Source: Lactiplantibacillus brownii
GTDB taxonomy: Bacteria > Bacillota > Bacilli > Lactobacillales > Lactobacillaceae
Direction: 5' to 3'
Length of the DNA: 61,224 nucleotides
NCBI RefSeq assembly: GCF_031085375.1
Contig: NZ_JAVCWF010000002.1
Span: 1 to 61,224 of the forward strand
In this document: piece after piece, positions 52,639 to 61,059 of the stretch
Layout: each line of letters begins with the position of its first letter
Position numbering within the stretch: the first letter of the stretch is position 1
Position numbers and translations under genes: made by a program
The notes under the pieces: model-generated
What the model was told of the DNA's origin: nothing
What the model saw: the letters and a program-made list of their open reading frames with translations, nothing else
Databases searched by the model: none

Positions 52639-52687
52639 GATTTAGCTTGTAATCCGTATCGAATTAAGTTACGAACAAGCCCACCGG

Positions 52688-52961
52688 TCAACTTTTTAAT
52701 GGCTTACGATCTGTCAACAAAGCAATCGGCGACAGAATCAAAACGATCATCGCTCCTACTAAATAGGTATGACTGAAGGCCTGGCTGATTTGTCGATTCT
52801 TAGTATGCTTAATTTTTCTCAAAGCTGTCGTTAAAGCTGCTTTTTGCGCCAATTGTTTGAGACCTACTAACAATTTTTTCTGCCCCTGCCAATTTTAGTA
52901 ACTCAATTTGATTTGCTAATTTTTGATCAGTGGTACTGACCCGCGCATAGCCATATTTCAT
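52688..52961 (-). pseudogene. Chimera relic: resolvase 5' end joined to MFS 3' end
   Basis: From ATG 52961 (AAGGAGAGAAAAAG upstream) the frame reads MKYGYARVSTTDQKLANQIE then LLKLAGAEKIV, a serine-recombinase start. After the shared sequence CAGAAAAAATTGTTAG it switches, in another frame, to LVGLKQLAQKAALTTALRKI ... SPIALLTDRKPLKS, the end of the MFS exporter at 56663-58507. The join is within the shared bases, typical of microhomology recombination. No function expected. Confidence 0.8.
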
Positions 52962-53034
52962 CTTTTTCTCTCCTTAACTATGTCATTAAGTAATGACACG
53001 GTTCTAACTCTTTTTTGATACTAATTCTCTTTTT

Positions 53035-53459
53035 CACCAACAGATTAAGAAACAAGCTGCTGAGATATTTGATGATCTAGATCTAAATATTTCAATTTCC
53101 ATAATCATCTTTATTTCAGAAAAACATAACTGACGGAAGTTTACCTTTGAGATTGAGAATCCAATTTATAGTGAGGCCAACCAAATAGAACTAAATCGTC
53201 ATTTCAAAGCATGCTTAATAATAAGAATCTCCATGCTCATGAATTTCCAGATAATAGAGATTGATAAATGACATCGGTTGAATTTTTAGGTGAAACATGG
53301 CATGAGTATGTTGTCTGGCAGATTGAAGACCAAAGAGCTTTAAATCATATCAATAATTTAATAAAACTCATTCAGATCGATGGGTTAGGATGGGGTTTAA
53401 GAAAGCTAAAGCCCCTTTTTATTCTTGATAAATTGTCGAATACTGCTGATATAAAATAG
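53035..53459 (+). pseudogene. Decayed RelB-YoeB toxin-antitoxin pair
   Basis: 53050 onwards reads QIKKQAAEIFDDLDLNISIS, then a TGA, then FEIENPIYSEANQIELNRH: a broken RelB/DinJ antitoxin. It is followed at 53268 by MTSVEFLGETWHEYVVWQIE and DQRALNHINNLIKLIQIDGL, a YoeB/Txe toxin that runs out of frame after LRKLKPLF and stops at 53459. The C-terminal catalytic part is missing. Both members are inactive. Confidence 0.65.
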
Positions 53460-53576
53460 ATATAACCGTTGTTATGTCAAGGATGCAACTGCTGGTTGTC
53501 AGATTGCTCAAATAATATGCATGCATTCTTAGAAGACCTGTTAGATAGTAATGTGGTGGAAGGGAAGTTTTGGTGA

Positions 53577-53918
53577 ATGATTTTAGGGCAACGAATTCGA
53601 GAGGAACGTGAAAGAAGGAACTGGACTCAAAATGACTTAGCTGAACTATTAAATGTTAGTAGACAGTCTATTTCAAAATGGGAAATTGGCTCAGCCTATC
53701 CTGATATTGAAAGATTAATTCAGATTAGTGATTTATTTGAAGTTAGTTTAGATAGTCTTATCCGTGGAGACGAAAAGTTTCAAAAAAAGATTAAAGTAGA
53801 GAGCTCTAAAGTTGGTATGACCTTTTGGGACTTTATGAGTTATCGCTGGTGGGTAATCTTTGTTGTTGCATGGTGTTTGGCTTGGCTGTTACCAGTCATC
53901 ATTCATGCACTTAAATAA
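53577..53918 (+). CDS. XRE-family regulator with membrane tail
   Basis: 113 aa. HTH_3 domain (IREERERRNWTQNDLAELLN, VSRQSISKWEIGSAYPDIER) then a C-terminal membrane helix (WWVIFVVAWCLAWLLPVII). It lies 20 bases before the ABC transporter genes and is transcribed with them, probably controlling them in place of the two-component system normal for LanFEG. GGAAGG-like site upstream of ATG. Confidence 0.85.
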   Translation: MILGQRIREERERRNWTQNDLAELLNVSRQSISKWEIGSAYPDIERLIQISDLFEVSLDSLIRGDEKFQKKIKVESSKVGMTFWDFMSYRWWVIFVVAWCLAWLLPVIIHALK

Positions 53919-53938
53919 AAAATAAAGGAGTGGCCGTG

Positions 53939-54634
53939 ATGTCAGAGTACATTTTAAATACAAAACAATTAACTAAAAAATTCAAGAATAGCATTGTTTT
54001 AAATCATATTAATTTGGAAATACCGAAAGGGAAGGTTTATGGATTACTAGGAATTAATGGAGCTGGAAAGTCGACTACTATGAAGATTATTACCGGAATT
54101 ATTACCAGTTTTGAAGGTGAAATGAAATTCAATGGACAACCATGGGGACGATCAAGTTTAAATAAAATAGGGGCCTTAATCGAATATCCGGCAGCATATG
54201 AGAACTTAACAGCATATGACAACATGAAAATTGTTGCTTTAGAAGAAGATTTACCACTTGACGGGATTCCAATAACCTTAAATCGTTTGAATATCAATGA
54301 CACTGGTAATAAAAAAGTGAAAAATTTTTCATTAGGTATGAAACAACGATTAGGAATTGCCATGGCGATGTTGAAAAATCCAGATTTTTTAATTTTAGAT
54401 GAGCCTTTTAATGGCCTTGATCCCTATGGAATTAAAGAGTTAAAAGAATACTTAAAGGAGCTTACTGAAAATGGAAAGACAGTCATGATTTCCAGTCACA
54501 TTCTTCCGGAACTTCAAGATATTGCGGAGTATATTGGTATCATCAATAATGGTTCGCTAGTTTACCAGCAGGCAGTGACAGGCAAAGAAGATTTAAACCA
54601 AATATTCTTTGAAAAGACCCAGGAAAGGAGTTAG
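53939..54634 (+). CDS. LanF-like ABC transporter ATPase (lantibiotic immunity)
   Basis: 231 aa from ATG 53939 (AAAGGAG upstream). Walker A GINGAGKSTTM, signature FSLGMKQRLGIAMAM, Walker B FLILDEPFNGLDP, H-loop SSHILPEL. The Q-loop is replaced by Glu (GALIEYPAAYENLTAYDN), the E-loop that marks LanF and BcrA-type immunity transporters. It energises two permeases to expel a lantibiotic-type peptide from the membrane. No lantibiotic structural gene is in the window. Confidence 0.85.
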   Translation: MSEYILNTKQLTKKFKNSIVLNHINLEIPKGKVYGLLGINGAGKSTTMKIITGIITSFEGEMKFNGQPWGRSSLNKIGALIEYPAAYENLTAYDNMKIVALEEDLPLDGIPITLNRLNINDTGNKKVKNFSLGMKQRLGIAMAMLKNPDFLILDEPFNGLDPYGIKELKEYLKELTENGKTVMISSHILPELQDIAEYIGIINNGSLVYQQAVTGKEDLNQIFFEKTQERS

Positions 54635-54636
54635 TC

Positions 54637-55401
54637 ATGCAGACAGCTTTAAAAATTGAAATGTTAAAGGCAAAGGGCAGTACTTATTTGAAAACTGCTT
54701 TGGTCCTGCCTTGTATTTTCTTAGTATTTACGTTAATGACCATATTGTCATCAACAAATCCTACAGGCATGGCTGATGGAGTTAGCATCATTCAATCTAA
54801 CATTTTTAATCTGTGGGGATTAATATTGTTGCCAATTTGTATTGTGGTGATCATTAGTAGTGATTTTCAGCAAGAATATAGAGCGCTAGGAAGACAACGA
54901 GCTCTTGCTAACAACTGGTCTCTGAAATGGATATATCTGGCAAAAACATTAAAATTCTGGTTACTAGTTTTATTCTCTCAACTAATTCTAATTGTTATTG
55001 TATTGAACAGTAATTTATTGACAACTAAAATAGTTGGCAATTTTCCATTGTTGTTTTGTACTTCTTTAGTTATTTGGATTGGCAGCTTACCACTAATCGT
55101 AATTAATATGTATTTACTAAGCTATCTGAATGCCATTATGGTCAGCATACTAAACTTGTTTATTTCTATTGGAAGTACCTTTTTAGGAATAACACTAGCC
55201 CCATGGTTCTGGATTGATCCATGGGTATACGCATTGCGGACAACAACACTACTAAGGAGTAATCCAAACGGAACAATTCTAACTACCGGTAATACCTTGG
55301 TAAATGATACTAGCTTTATATATTTAATACTGTTATCTGTTACTTTTTGGGTAATAATTAATTATTTATACGCAATAATTATCGACAGAAAGGTGGCGTA
55401 G
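54637..55401 (+). CDS. LanE/MutE-like permease
   Basis: 254 aa, six membrane helices (LKTALVLPCIFLVFTLMTIL near 20-40; ILLPICIVVIISS; WLLVLFSQLILIVIVLNS; IYLILLSVTFWVIINYLYAI last). ABC-2 type pattern MQTALKIEMLKAKGSTYLKT. Two bases after the ATPase; AAGGAG upstream. Pairs with the next permease. Confidence 0.8.
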   Translation: MQTALKIEMLKAKGSTYLKTALVLPCIFLVFTLMTILSSTNPTGMADGVSIIQSNIFNLWGLILLPICIVVIISSDFQQEYRALGRQRALANNWSLKWIYLAKTLKFWLLVLFSQLILIVIVLNSNLLTTKIVGNFPLLFCTSLVIWIGSLPLIVINMYLLSYLNAIMVSILNLFISIGSTFLGITLAPWFWIDPWVYALRTTTLLRSNPNGTILTTGNTLVNDTSFIYLILLSVTFWVIINYLYAIIIDRKVA

Positions 55402-55403
55402 CA

Positions 55404-56075
55404 TTGCTTAAAGTAACTTTTCTTAAAATTAAGCATCAACCATTTCTCCTAGGTGTTTTGACCTTAGTTATTGGTTATGGATTGTTAATTGTTTGGAAGA
55501 TGCGATCTAATCCTGATAATAGTGATATTTGGTTTAAAAATGGTCTAGTCTATTTAAATTGTCTTACCCCCTTTTTGATTAGCTTAATTATTGCTATTCA
55601 AAGGAAATTTGAAGATCAAAGGCCTAATTTTTATAGTGTTTTATCATCTCCTAGCCGAACAAAATGGTTGTTAGCTTTCTCACTAGGAGCCTACACCATC
55701 TGGTTAATGAATCTATTAACCTTTAGTTTGTTATTTTGGATTTTTACCAAGGTGCCCTTTAGTGAATACGTTAATTTATGGGTGAGCGAAGCATTTTTAG
55801 GAATGATTTGGGTACCAATTATTGAATATTTTGGAATTATTCATAGTTATTTAGCAAGCATAGTTGTTGGCGTTATGACCATTCCGTTTACGATCTATTA
55901 TGGAACGACTCAATTAGGGATTGATTTATGGAGAATGATACCTTGGGTATATAGCATAAAAATATATCTAATCCCTAAGTCACAATTAATTTGGATGATT
56001 TTAGTCATTTTGATTTGTACGTTACTGGAACAATTATTGGTTAATTGGTGCTTTAACAATTGGACAGGTAGATAA
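55404..56075 (+). CDS. LanG/MutG-like permease
   Basis: 223 aa with six membrane helices, from FLLGVLTLVIGYGLLIVW to LIWMILVILICTLLEQLLV. Starts at TTG 55404, GAAAGGTGG being 8 bases upstream. Completes the LanFEG-type transporter; expected to confer self-protection or resistance to a lantibiotic or bacitracin-like peptide. Confidence 0.78.
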   Translation: MLKVTFLKIKHQPFLLGVLTLVIGYGLLIVWKMRSNPDNSDIWFKNGLVYLNCLTPFLISLIIAIQRKFEDQRPNFYSVLSSPSRTKWLLAFSLGAYTIWLMNLLTFSLLFWIFTKVPFSEYVNLWVSEAFLGMIWVPIIEYFGIIHSYLASIVVGVMTIPFTIYYGTTQLGIDLWRMIPWVYSIKIYLIPKSQLIWMILVILICTLLEQLLVNWCFNNWTGR

Positions 56076-56088
56076 GGAGAGATTAAAA

Positions 56089-56445
56089 GTGAATCAAGTA
56101 AAAAATATCGCTATTTTTATTTCGTGGGTTTCCTTAGCAAGCATTATTGTTTTATTTGCTATCCAAACTCATAGTTTTAATCAAATCATGGTATTATTTT
56201 TAGTGATTTTACCAACATTGTTAAATGTGCCCTTAATTTTTAAAAGCCGGAACAAAACCGCAACTAATTTTCAATTTCTTATGATAGGGATTAGTATTGC
56301 GATATTCCTATTAGCTATGGTGACGTCAATACTCGAATCAACATATATTAATTATGTTCGTTGGGGAATGGGATTAGCGTCAATTATGGGTATATCGATC
56401 AATGCTTACTTAATTCATTGCAGTACAAGAAAGAGAAAAGTTTAA
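56089..56445 (+). CDS. Small four-helix membrane protein of the immunity operon
   Basis: 118 aa, start GTG 56089 after AAGGAGAG. Four hydrophobic segments (IAIFISWVSLASIIVLFAIQ, MVLFLVILPTLLNVPLIF and two more). Last gene of the operon. Membrane partner or accessory immunity protein is plausible; no family recognised. Confidence 0.7.
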   Translation: MNQVKNIAIFISWVSLASIIVLFAIQTHSFNQIMVLFLVILPTLLNVPLIFKSRNKTATNFQFLMIGISIAIFLLAMVTSILESTYINYVRWGMGLASIMGISINAYLIHCSTRKRKV

Positions 56446-56502
56446 CCAAAATCGATTTGGTCCAGCATGGTTTCTTGACTGGCTTGATCCAAACTCAAAT
56501 AA
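56442..56502 (-). pseudogene. 3' relic of a tyrosine recombinase
   Basis: Minus-strand frame YLSLDQASQETMLDQIDFG ends in TAA. It matches the last 19 residues of the recombinase at 49946-50533 except for Y (C there) and S (G there). It is cut off at 56502 by the palindrome of an IS256-type end. Its stop overlaps the end of the membrane gene on the opposite strand. Confidence 0.75.
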
Positions 56503-56554
56503 GGAGAGCGTAAAATATCTTTTATGCATTTACACAAGATATTTTACGCTCTCC
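56503..56554. repeat. 19-bp palindrome made of IS256-type ends
   Basis: Arms GGAGAGCGTAAAATATCTT (56503-56521) and its exact complement (56536-56554) with 14 bases between (TTATGCATTTACAC). The right arm plus spacer matches the right end of the IS256-type element (45920-45953), so this is a solo end that has gained an inverted copy of its tip, or an excision scar. Confidence 0.75.
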
Positions 56555-56590
56555 CTGAGTTTGGCTTTACTCCAGCTCAGGGGGTTCACT

Positions 56591-56616
56591 TTACCTCATA
56601 TTCGAGGTAACTTTTT
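56591..56616 (+). terminator. Terminator, copy B
   Basis: TTACCTC-ATATTC-GAGGTAA followed by CTTTTTAG. Diverged copy of the terminator at 52605-52638. Likely ends the immunity operon read from the left; the opposing MFS gene ends just beyond it. Confidence 0.55.
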
Positions 56617-56662
56617 AGATTTAGCTAGTAATCCGTATTAAAGTTAATGGCTAGCTCCCAGT

Positions 56663-58507
56663 TCAACTTTTTAAGGGCTTACGATCTGTCAACAAAGCAA
56701 TTGGTGACAGAATCAAAACAATCACCGCTCCTACTAAGTAGGTATGACTGAAGGCCTGGCTGATTTGTCGATTCTTAGTATGCTTAATTTTTCTCAAAGC
56801 TGTCGTTAAAGCTTCTTTTTGTGCCAATTGTTTGAGACCTACTAACAATTTTTTCTGACCCTGGCTTATTTGCTGATTACCCAAATTAATTTTTTGAGAA
56901 GCTACTGACAGTTTAGATATAGCGGTATTTTGATTTCCTAATTTGGTTAAGGTAAGTGCTAGTTGCTGGTTACCCGCTTTTAAGTTGTCAGTAGCTAGTG
57001 CTAACTTTTTCTGGGCTTGGTAGACCTGGTGAAGATCGGTTCCCTTTTGGGGCCGTGGTAAATCAACTTGAGATTTGGCCGCTTGTTTAAGGGCACGTCT
57101 TAGGTTCGTCTGTTTGTTTTTAGTTGTTAATTTGACTGATCCAGTAGTGGAAAATAGGCTGTTCAATTGTTGATGAGCCACTTTCTTTACTTTGGGTGAT
57201 AATTGCTGTCGATCAACAATTTGAATGGCATCTTGATGAATATGCTGCTTAGCTGTATTGACATTATTATCAAGGACCGTTACTAGAATTGCAATTCCTA
57301 AACAGGTGCCAATTTGACGCGCTGCGTTAACAATTCCCGAACCAATCCCACTTTTATTTTTGGGCAAATGCTTAACCGAGGCCACTAACGAAACCGAAGA
57401 GAACCCAAAACCAACACCGTTAATCACCAGAAAAGTAATGACAACAGCTTTAGGCGTTGTGGTAGTGATAAACGACAAGAGTAGTAAACTAGCTGCCATG
57501 ACTAAGAGGCCAATCAAAGTAACCGGAACTGCGCCAACTTGATCAAATAACTTAGTTCCCAAAGGCATCGCTACCATGATTGTTAAGGAAACTGGAATAA
57601 TAATTAGGGCTGCATGTAACGCTGTATCGTTCAGAACGTCTTGTAAAAAATAATTTAAAATCAGGGTGGGGCTAACTAACGCAAAGCCAGTTAAAAAGTA
57701 AACTAAACTAGAAGCAGTTAAGGTTTTTTCACGAAACAAATCTAATTCAAGTAGTGGGTGTTTGACTTTACTTTCGATAAGGATGAACAAACCAATAGCT
57801 AATAAGCCGCCAATGAGTGTTCCTAAGATGATGCCCGATTGCCAACCATATTGGCGGCCTTCTAGTAGGCCAAAAGTTAAACCACCCAAGCCTAGTGTTA
57901 AAAGAATCGTTCCTGGTAAATCAATTCTCCCCGCCAAGGATTCGTCATATGATTCCCTTACCCCCATAGCTATAATTAGAAAGGCTACAATGGTTAAGGG
58001 GACATTAATGCCGAATACCCAGCGCCAAGAAGCATATTCAATAATCACGCCACCAATCGGTGGCCCCCCGGCAGCGGCTAAAGCCGTTACCGCGCCCACA
58101 ATGCTAGCAATCTTGGACATATGCGCTTTGCCAAATATTTCAATTCCCATTGGTAAGACAATCGGGGTGATAATGGCACCGCCTAATCCTTGAAAAAATC
58201 GAAAAGCAATCAATTCTGGTAACGACGTTGCCAGCATACAAGCCGCTGAAAAGCCGCCAAATAAGGCTAATCCTAATAATATAATTTTTTTACGACCATA
58301 ACGATCAGCAATCTTTGAACCCGTGATCATAAACACGGCTAAGGCTAACGTATAGATGGTGGCAACCCAACTTGTATCAGTTAGACTGGCATTGAAATGG
58401 GTCATAATTTTGGGTAAAGCAATGTTGACGATGGTACTGTCTAAGGTACCCATAAACATCGCAATGGTTAACCCGATGAAACTGATAATTTTAGTAGCTT
58501 TTGACAT
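56663..58507 (-). CDS. DHA2-type MFS drug exporter
   Basis: 614 aa, about 14 membrane helices. GTLDSTIVNIALPKI near residue 20 (motif D1), SKIADRYGRKKIILLG (motif A) and GGPPIGGVIIEY (motif C) are seen. A soluble, Gln- and Asn-rich stretch (about 430-560, repeats of GNQQ.S/L.L) lies before the last helix. Proton-driven efflux of toxic compounds. GAAAGGAG upstream; divergent from tetR with shared operators. Confidence 0.9.
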   Translation of the reverse strand: MSKATKIISFIGLTIAMFMGTLDSTIVNIALPKIMTHFNASLTDTSWVATIYTLALAVFMITGSKIADRYGRKKIILLGLALFGGFSAACMLATSLPELIAFRFFQGLGGAIITPIVLPMGIEIFGKAHMSKIASIVGAVTALAAAGGPPIGGVIIEYASWRWVFGINVPLTIVAFLIIAMGVRESYDESLAGRIDLPGTILLTLGLGGLTFGLLEGRQYGWQSGIILGTLIGGLLAIGLFILIESKVKHPLLELDLFREKTLTASSLVYFLTGFALVSPTLILNYFLQDVLNDTALHAALIIIPVSLTIMVAMPLGTKLFDQVGAVPVTLIGLLVMAASLLLLSFITTTTPKAVVITFLVINGVGFGFSSVSLVASVKHLPKNKSGIGSGIVNAARQIGTCLGIAILVTVLDNNVNTAKQHIHQDAIQIVDRQQLSPKVKKVAHQQLNSLFSTTGSVKLTTKNKQTNLRRALKQAAKSQVDLPRPQKGTDLHQVYQAQKKLALATDNLKAGNQQLALTLTKLGNQNTAISKLSVASQKINLGNQQISQGQKKLLVGLKQLAQKEALTTALRKIKHTKNRQISQAFSHTYLVGAVIVLILSPIALLTDRKPLKS

Positions 58508-58525
58508 CTATCAAGCGCTCCTTTC

Positions 58526-58647
58526 GGTAACAAATGAATATAAAGGAAACATTTGTTACCTTTATTTGCAGTCTTTAGTATAATTAGCCCTAAGCATTAA
58601 AACAATCCTTATTGGCTAAGTGCTACAGATTGCTATAATTTGTTACC
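58526..58647. promoter_or_regulatory. TetR operators between mfs and tetR
   Basis: GGTAACAAATG (58526-58536) and CATTTGTTACC (58550-58560) form a perfect 11-bp inverted repeat. ATTTGTTACC appears again at 58638-58647, overlapping the tetR extended -10 (TGCTATAAT, -10 at 58634-58639). So the regulator probably represses both the exporter and itself and is released by a drug ligand. Confidence 0.75.
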
Positions 58648-58671
58648 GATAGTAGAGGAGATGTTAATAAA

Positions 58672-59247
58672 ATGAACGGCAAGCAGCGTATGGTTGAGCA
58701 GTCTAAGCAATGGTTATGTGACGCCCTTATAAATTTAATGACGAAAGAGAATTTTCAGGATATTTCTATTACTGAAATTGCCCAAACCGCTGAATTATCG
58801 CGAAAAACATTCTATCATTCTTTTAAAAATAAAGAAGCGGTCATTAATTACCTGTGTGATCAGTTGTTCGATCAGTACTTTGAACAATTACTCCAGCAGA
58901 AACCGCAGGTAGGGGAAATGATGTTAAAAACTACTTTTGACATTTTTTTAAATTTTTGGTGGCGAAAACGGGATTTAATTCAATTATTGATCCGCCAAGG
59001 CTTATTTGATCACATGAATGAAATTTGGCAGCAAAAAGCAATCCCCCGTTATCAACAGTTTGCGGCTCCTTGGCATGTTCAGGGCACTCCTACCCAAGTG
59101 AATTATGTGATGGCTTTTCAACTAGGTGGTTTTACCAATATTCTACGTGTCTGGTTAGGCCAAGATCAGCCTGAGTCACCAGAACAAATTAAGGACTTAA
59201 TGTTATTGGCTGCTCAGCAATTAGCTGATAGTTTGAATAACAACTAA
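58672..59247 (+). CDS. TetR-family repressor
   Basis: 191 aa. HTH at the N-terminus: ISITEIAQTAELSRKTFYHS then FKNKEAVINYLCDQLFDQY. C-terminal domain of the TetR_C_29-type small-drug class (DIFLNFWWRKRDLIQLLIRQ). GAGGAG upstream of ATG. Divergent from the exporter gene it is expected to control. Confidence 0.88.
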   Translation: MNGKQRMVEQSKQWLCDALINLMTKENFQDISITEIAQTAELSRKTFYHSFKNKEAVINYLCDQLFDQYFEQLLQQKPQVGEMMLKTTFDIFLNFWWRKRDLIQLLIRQGLFDHMNEIWQQKAIPRYQQFAAPWHVQGTPTQVNYVMAFQLGGFTNILRVWLGQDQPESPEQIKDLMLLAAQQLADSLNNN

Positions 59248-59472
59248 GCAGATTTAGGACACACAATCTCTAATTAAGCTTGTTTCTATCCCCACTCATC
59301 GCTTTATCCTTTTGAATATCAACCATTACTACCTAACAATTGGCCATTTACTTATTTAAATCATTTCGGTGAGACCACAACCGACCAGAAGCTACTAGAA
59401 AGACGGACATTAGCAAACATACACAACAAAGAAAAAAGATATAAAAAACATGCTGTGCTATATTCAGTCATT

Positions 59473-59498
59473 GCATATCATATCATGCTATGATATGC
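59473..59498. promoter_or_regulatory. Centromere/operator repeat upstream of parA
   Basis: GCATATCATA-TCATGC-TATGATATGC, a perfect 10-bp inverted repeat 27 bases before parA. Related half-sites (ATATCATGCTATGA, GTGTGATATGCTAT) recur at about 60311-60345 between parA and the small partner gene. Likely parS-type sites bound by the small partner. Confidence 0.65.
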
Positions 59499-59524
59499 TT
59501 TAACTGTAAACAAGGAGGCGCCCT

Positions 59525-60310
59525 ATGAAAATAATTACTTTTTCTGCTATTAAGGGAGGGGTTGGCAAAACAACCTTAACTTTCAATTATAGTGAATGGC
59601 TGTCTAGCAAAGGCTATAACGTTTTGCTGATTGATAGCGACCACCAATGCAGTCTGACCCAAACCTATGATATTTATAAAGACCATGGCACCTTAGCTAA
59701 CATTTTTACAAAAGATAGTGAAAAAGTAGAAATTATTGAATTGCACAAAAACTTATCAATTATTCCTGCTTCTATGAATTTAGATATGGTCAACAATGAT
59801 CTTCAAACGAGAGCCAACAAAGAATTACTAATGTACATGTGGTTCTCAGACAATTATGACAAACTGAAAAAATTTGACTATGTATTAATAGACACACATC
59901 CGGATTTTTCGACAATCACGCAAAATATGATTGTAATTTCAGATTTAGTATTTAGTCCGATTGAACCAAGTGAATACGGTTTTATTTCCAAAAGTAATTT
60001 GGAATTAAGAATGGAACAATTAAAACAAGAAGTAATTAATGTTGAAAGTCGTAAAAGCTTTATCACAGCAGAACTAAAATTTATTGGAAATAGAATAAAA
60101 CATAATACTAAATCCTCACATGAATTTGTGGAACAAATGAAAAAAGATCCCAGAACCATTGCCTTAATTCCTGAAAGGGAAGTATTCAATAAAACAACTC
60201 TTAATCATGAACCGCTGATCAACATGGAAAAAGGCAAAAGCTCAACTCCAAAAGCAAGGGAATTTTTTGAGAAAATTGACAAAATATTTGATACGTTTAC
60301 TAAGCAATAA
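59525..60310 (+). CDS. parA: ParA-family partition ATPase
   Basis: 261 aa. Deviant Walker A KGGVGKTTLTFN at the N-terminus (residues about 10-21), switch DSDHQCSLTQ, Walker B VLIDTHPDFS. Small size without N-terminal HTH places it among type Ib ParA proteins that rely on a small ribbon-helix-helix partner. AAGGAGG start. Segregates plasmid copies to daughter cells. Confidence 0.9.
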   Translation: MKIITFSAIKGGVGKTTLTFNYSEWLSSKGYNVLLIDSDHQCSLTQTYDIYKDHGTLANIFTKDSEKVEIIELHKNLSIIPASMNLDMVNNDLQTRANKELLMYMWFSDNYDKLKKFDYVLIDTHPDFSTITQNMIVISDLVFSPIEPSEYGFISKSNLELRMEQLKQEVINVESRKSFITAELKFIGNRIKHNTKSSHEFVEQMKKDPRTIALIPEREVFNKTTLNHEPLINMEKGKSSTPKAREFFEKIDKIFDTFTKQ

Positions 60311-60345
60311 TCATATCATGCTATGACATAGTGTGATATGCTATC
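60311..60345. promoter_or_regulatory. Second partition repeat cluster
   Basis: ATCATATCATGCTATGACATA and GTGTGATATGCTAT repeat the half-sites found upstream of parA. Placed just before the partner gene, it may both mark parS and control the partner. Confidence 0.5.
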
Positions 60346-60360
60346 GAAAGGATCAACATC

Positions 60361-60564
60361 ATGGCATTTGAAGATAAAATGGACCAATTAAAAAACAGTA
60401 TGAACAGCAATCCAATAACAAATGAACCTCCTACACCTAGAGTTTCAAAGTCTTATACTTTAAAACAAAACGTTGCTAATGAATTGGCCAGACGTGCCAA
60501 AGGAAAAGAGTTAACAGCTTCCAGATATTTAGAACAGCTATTGAAAAAAGAGTTCAATCTATAA
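60361..60564 (+). CDS. Small ParB-like partition partner
   Basis: 67 aa. Flexible basic N-terminus with Pro (NEPPTPRVSKSYTLKQNV), then a ribbon-helix-helix-like C-terminus (LARRAKGKELTASRYLEQLL). Size and position right after parA are those of type Ib ParB/ParG adaptors that bind parS and stimulate ParA. AAAGG upstream of the ATG. Confidence 0.75.
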   Translation: MAFEDKMDQLKNSMNSNPITNEPPTPRVSKSYTLKQNVANELARRAKGKELTASRYLEQLLKKEFNL

Positions 60565-60796
60565 TTATGATCAGCCAGAAAATGCATAAGTACAACAGCA
60601 ACTACAATAAATGTTACATTTTTTGGTTAATTTAATTAAAACATCGATTGAATAATATTTGCTAGTATATTCAATCGCTTGTTGGTTCCAAACCAAGAGC
60701 TGGTAAAGTATACAAGATCAAATGATGTTGCTGGAAGATAAGCGCTATGCTAGACTAAAACTAATTTAACAACCGAATAGAAGATAAAGCTAAACA

Positions 60797-60832
60797 GAAA
60801 AAGTCCTTGATTCACGGGGAATCAGGGACTTT
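60797..60832. terminator. Terminator after the partition genes
   Basis: AAAAGTCCTTGATTC / GAATCAGGGACTTTT around ACGGG, with A- and T-runs. Ends the par transcript; likely bidirectional. Confidence 0.7.
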
Positions 60833-60841
60833 TGGTTTAGC

Positions 60842-60905
60842 AAGTAGCTATCAGACAGCTACTTAGATTCAGTCGATTTTAACTTGGCGGTGAAAATCGA
60901 CTGAA
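60842..60905. repeat. Two inverted repeats in the pre-rep leader
   Basis: AAGTAGCT (60842-60849) / AGCTACTT (60857-60864), then TTCAGTCGATTTT (60868-60880) / AAAATCGACTGAA (60893-60905), a perfect 13-bp stem. No coding sequence. Possible origin-control structures. Confidence 0.6.
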
Positions 60906-60989
60906 CATTGTTCTTAATTTGTAGGTTAATTATACCGCAAACCAGTCCTAGAGGACAAGTGAAGGATAGTTAAAAAACAAATCAAAGCC

Positions 60990-61031
60990 AATGGACTAAG
61001 TAGCTAACCGAAGCTATTTAGTCCATTTTTT
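60990..61031 (+). terminator. Terminator upstream of repA
   Basis: ATGGACTAAGTAGCT / AGCTATTTAGTCCAT followed by TTTTTTG. One mismatch. Could end a small control RNA. Confidence 0.6.
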
Positions 61032-61059
61032 GTTGTTAGAAATTAAAAAAGTTGCCGAA

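Noticed and set aside
52459..52776. 105-aa forward frame
   Set aside because: Runs across the fic start, its operator and a terminator; shadow only.
57762..58193. 143-aa forward frame opposite the exporter
   Set aside because: Shadow of the MFS gene; Pro/Lys-rich, no ribosome site.
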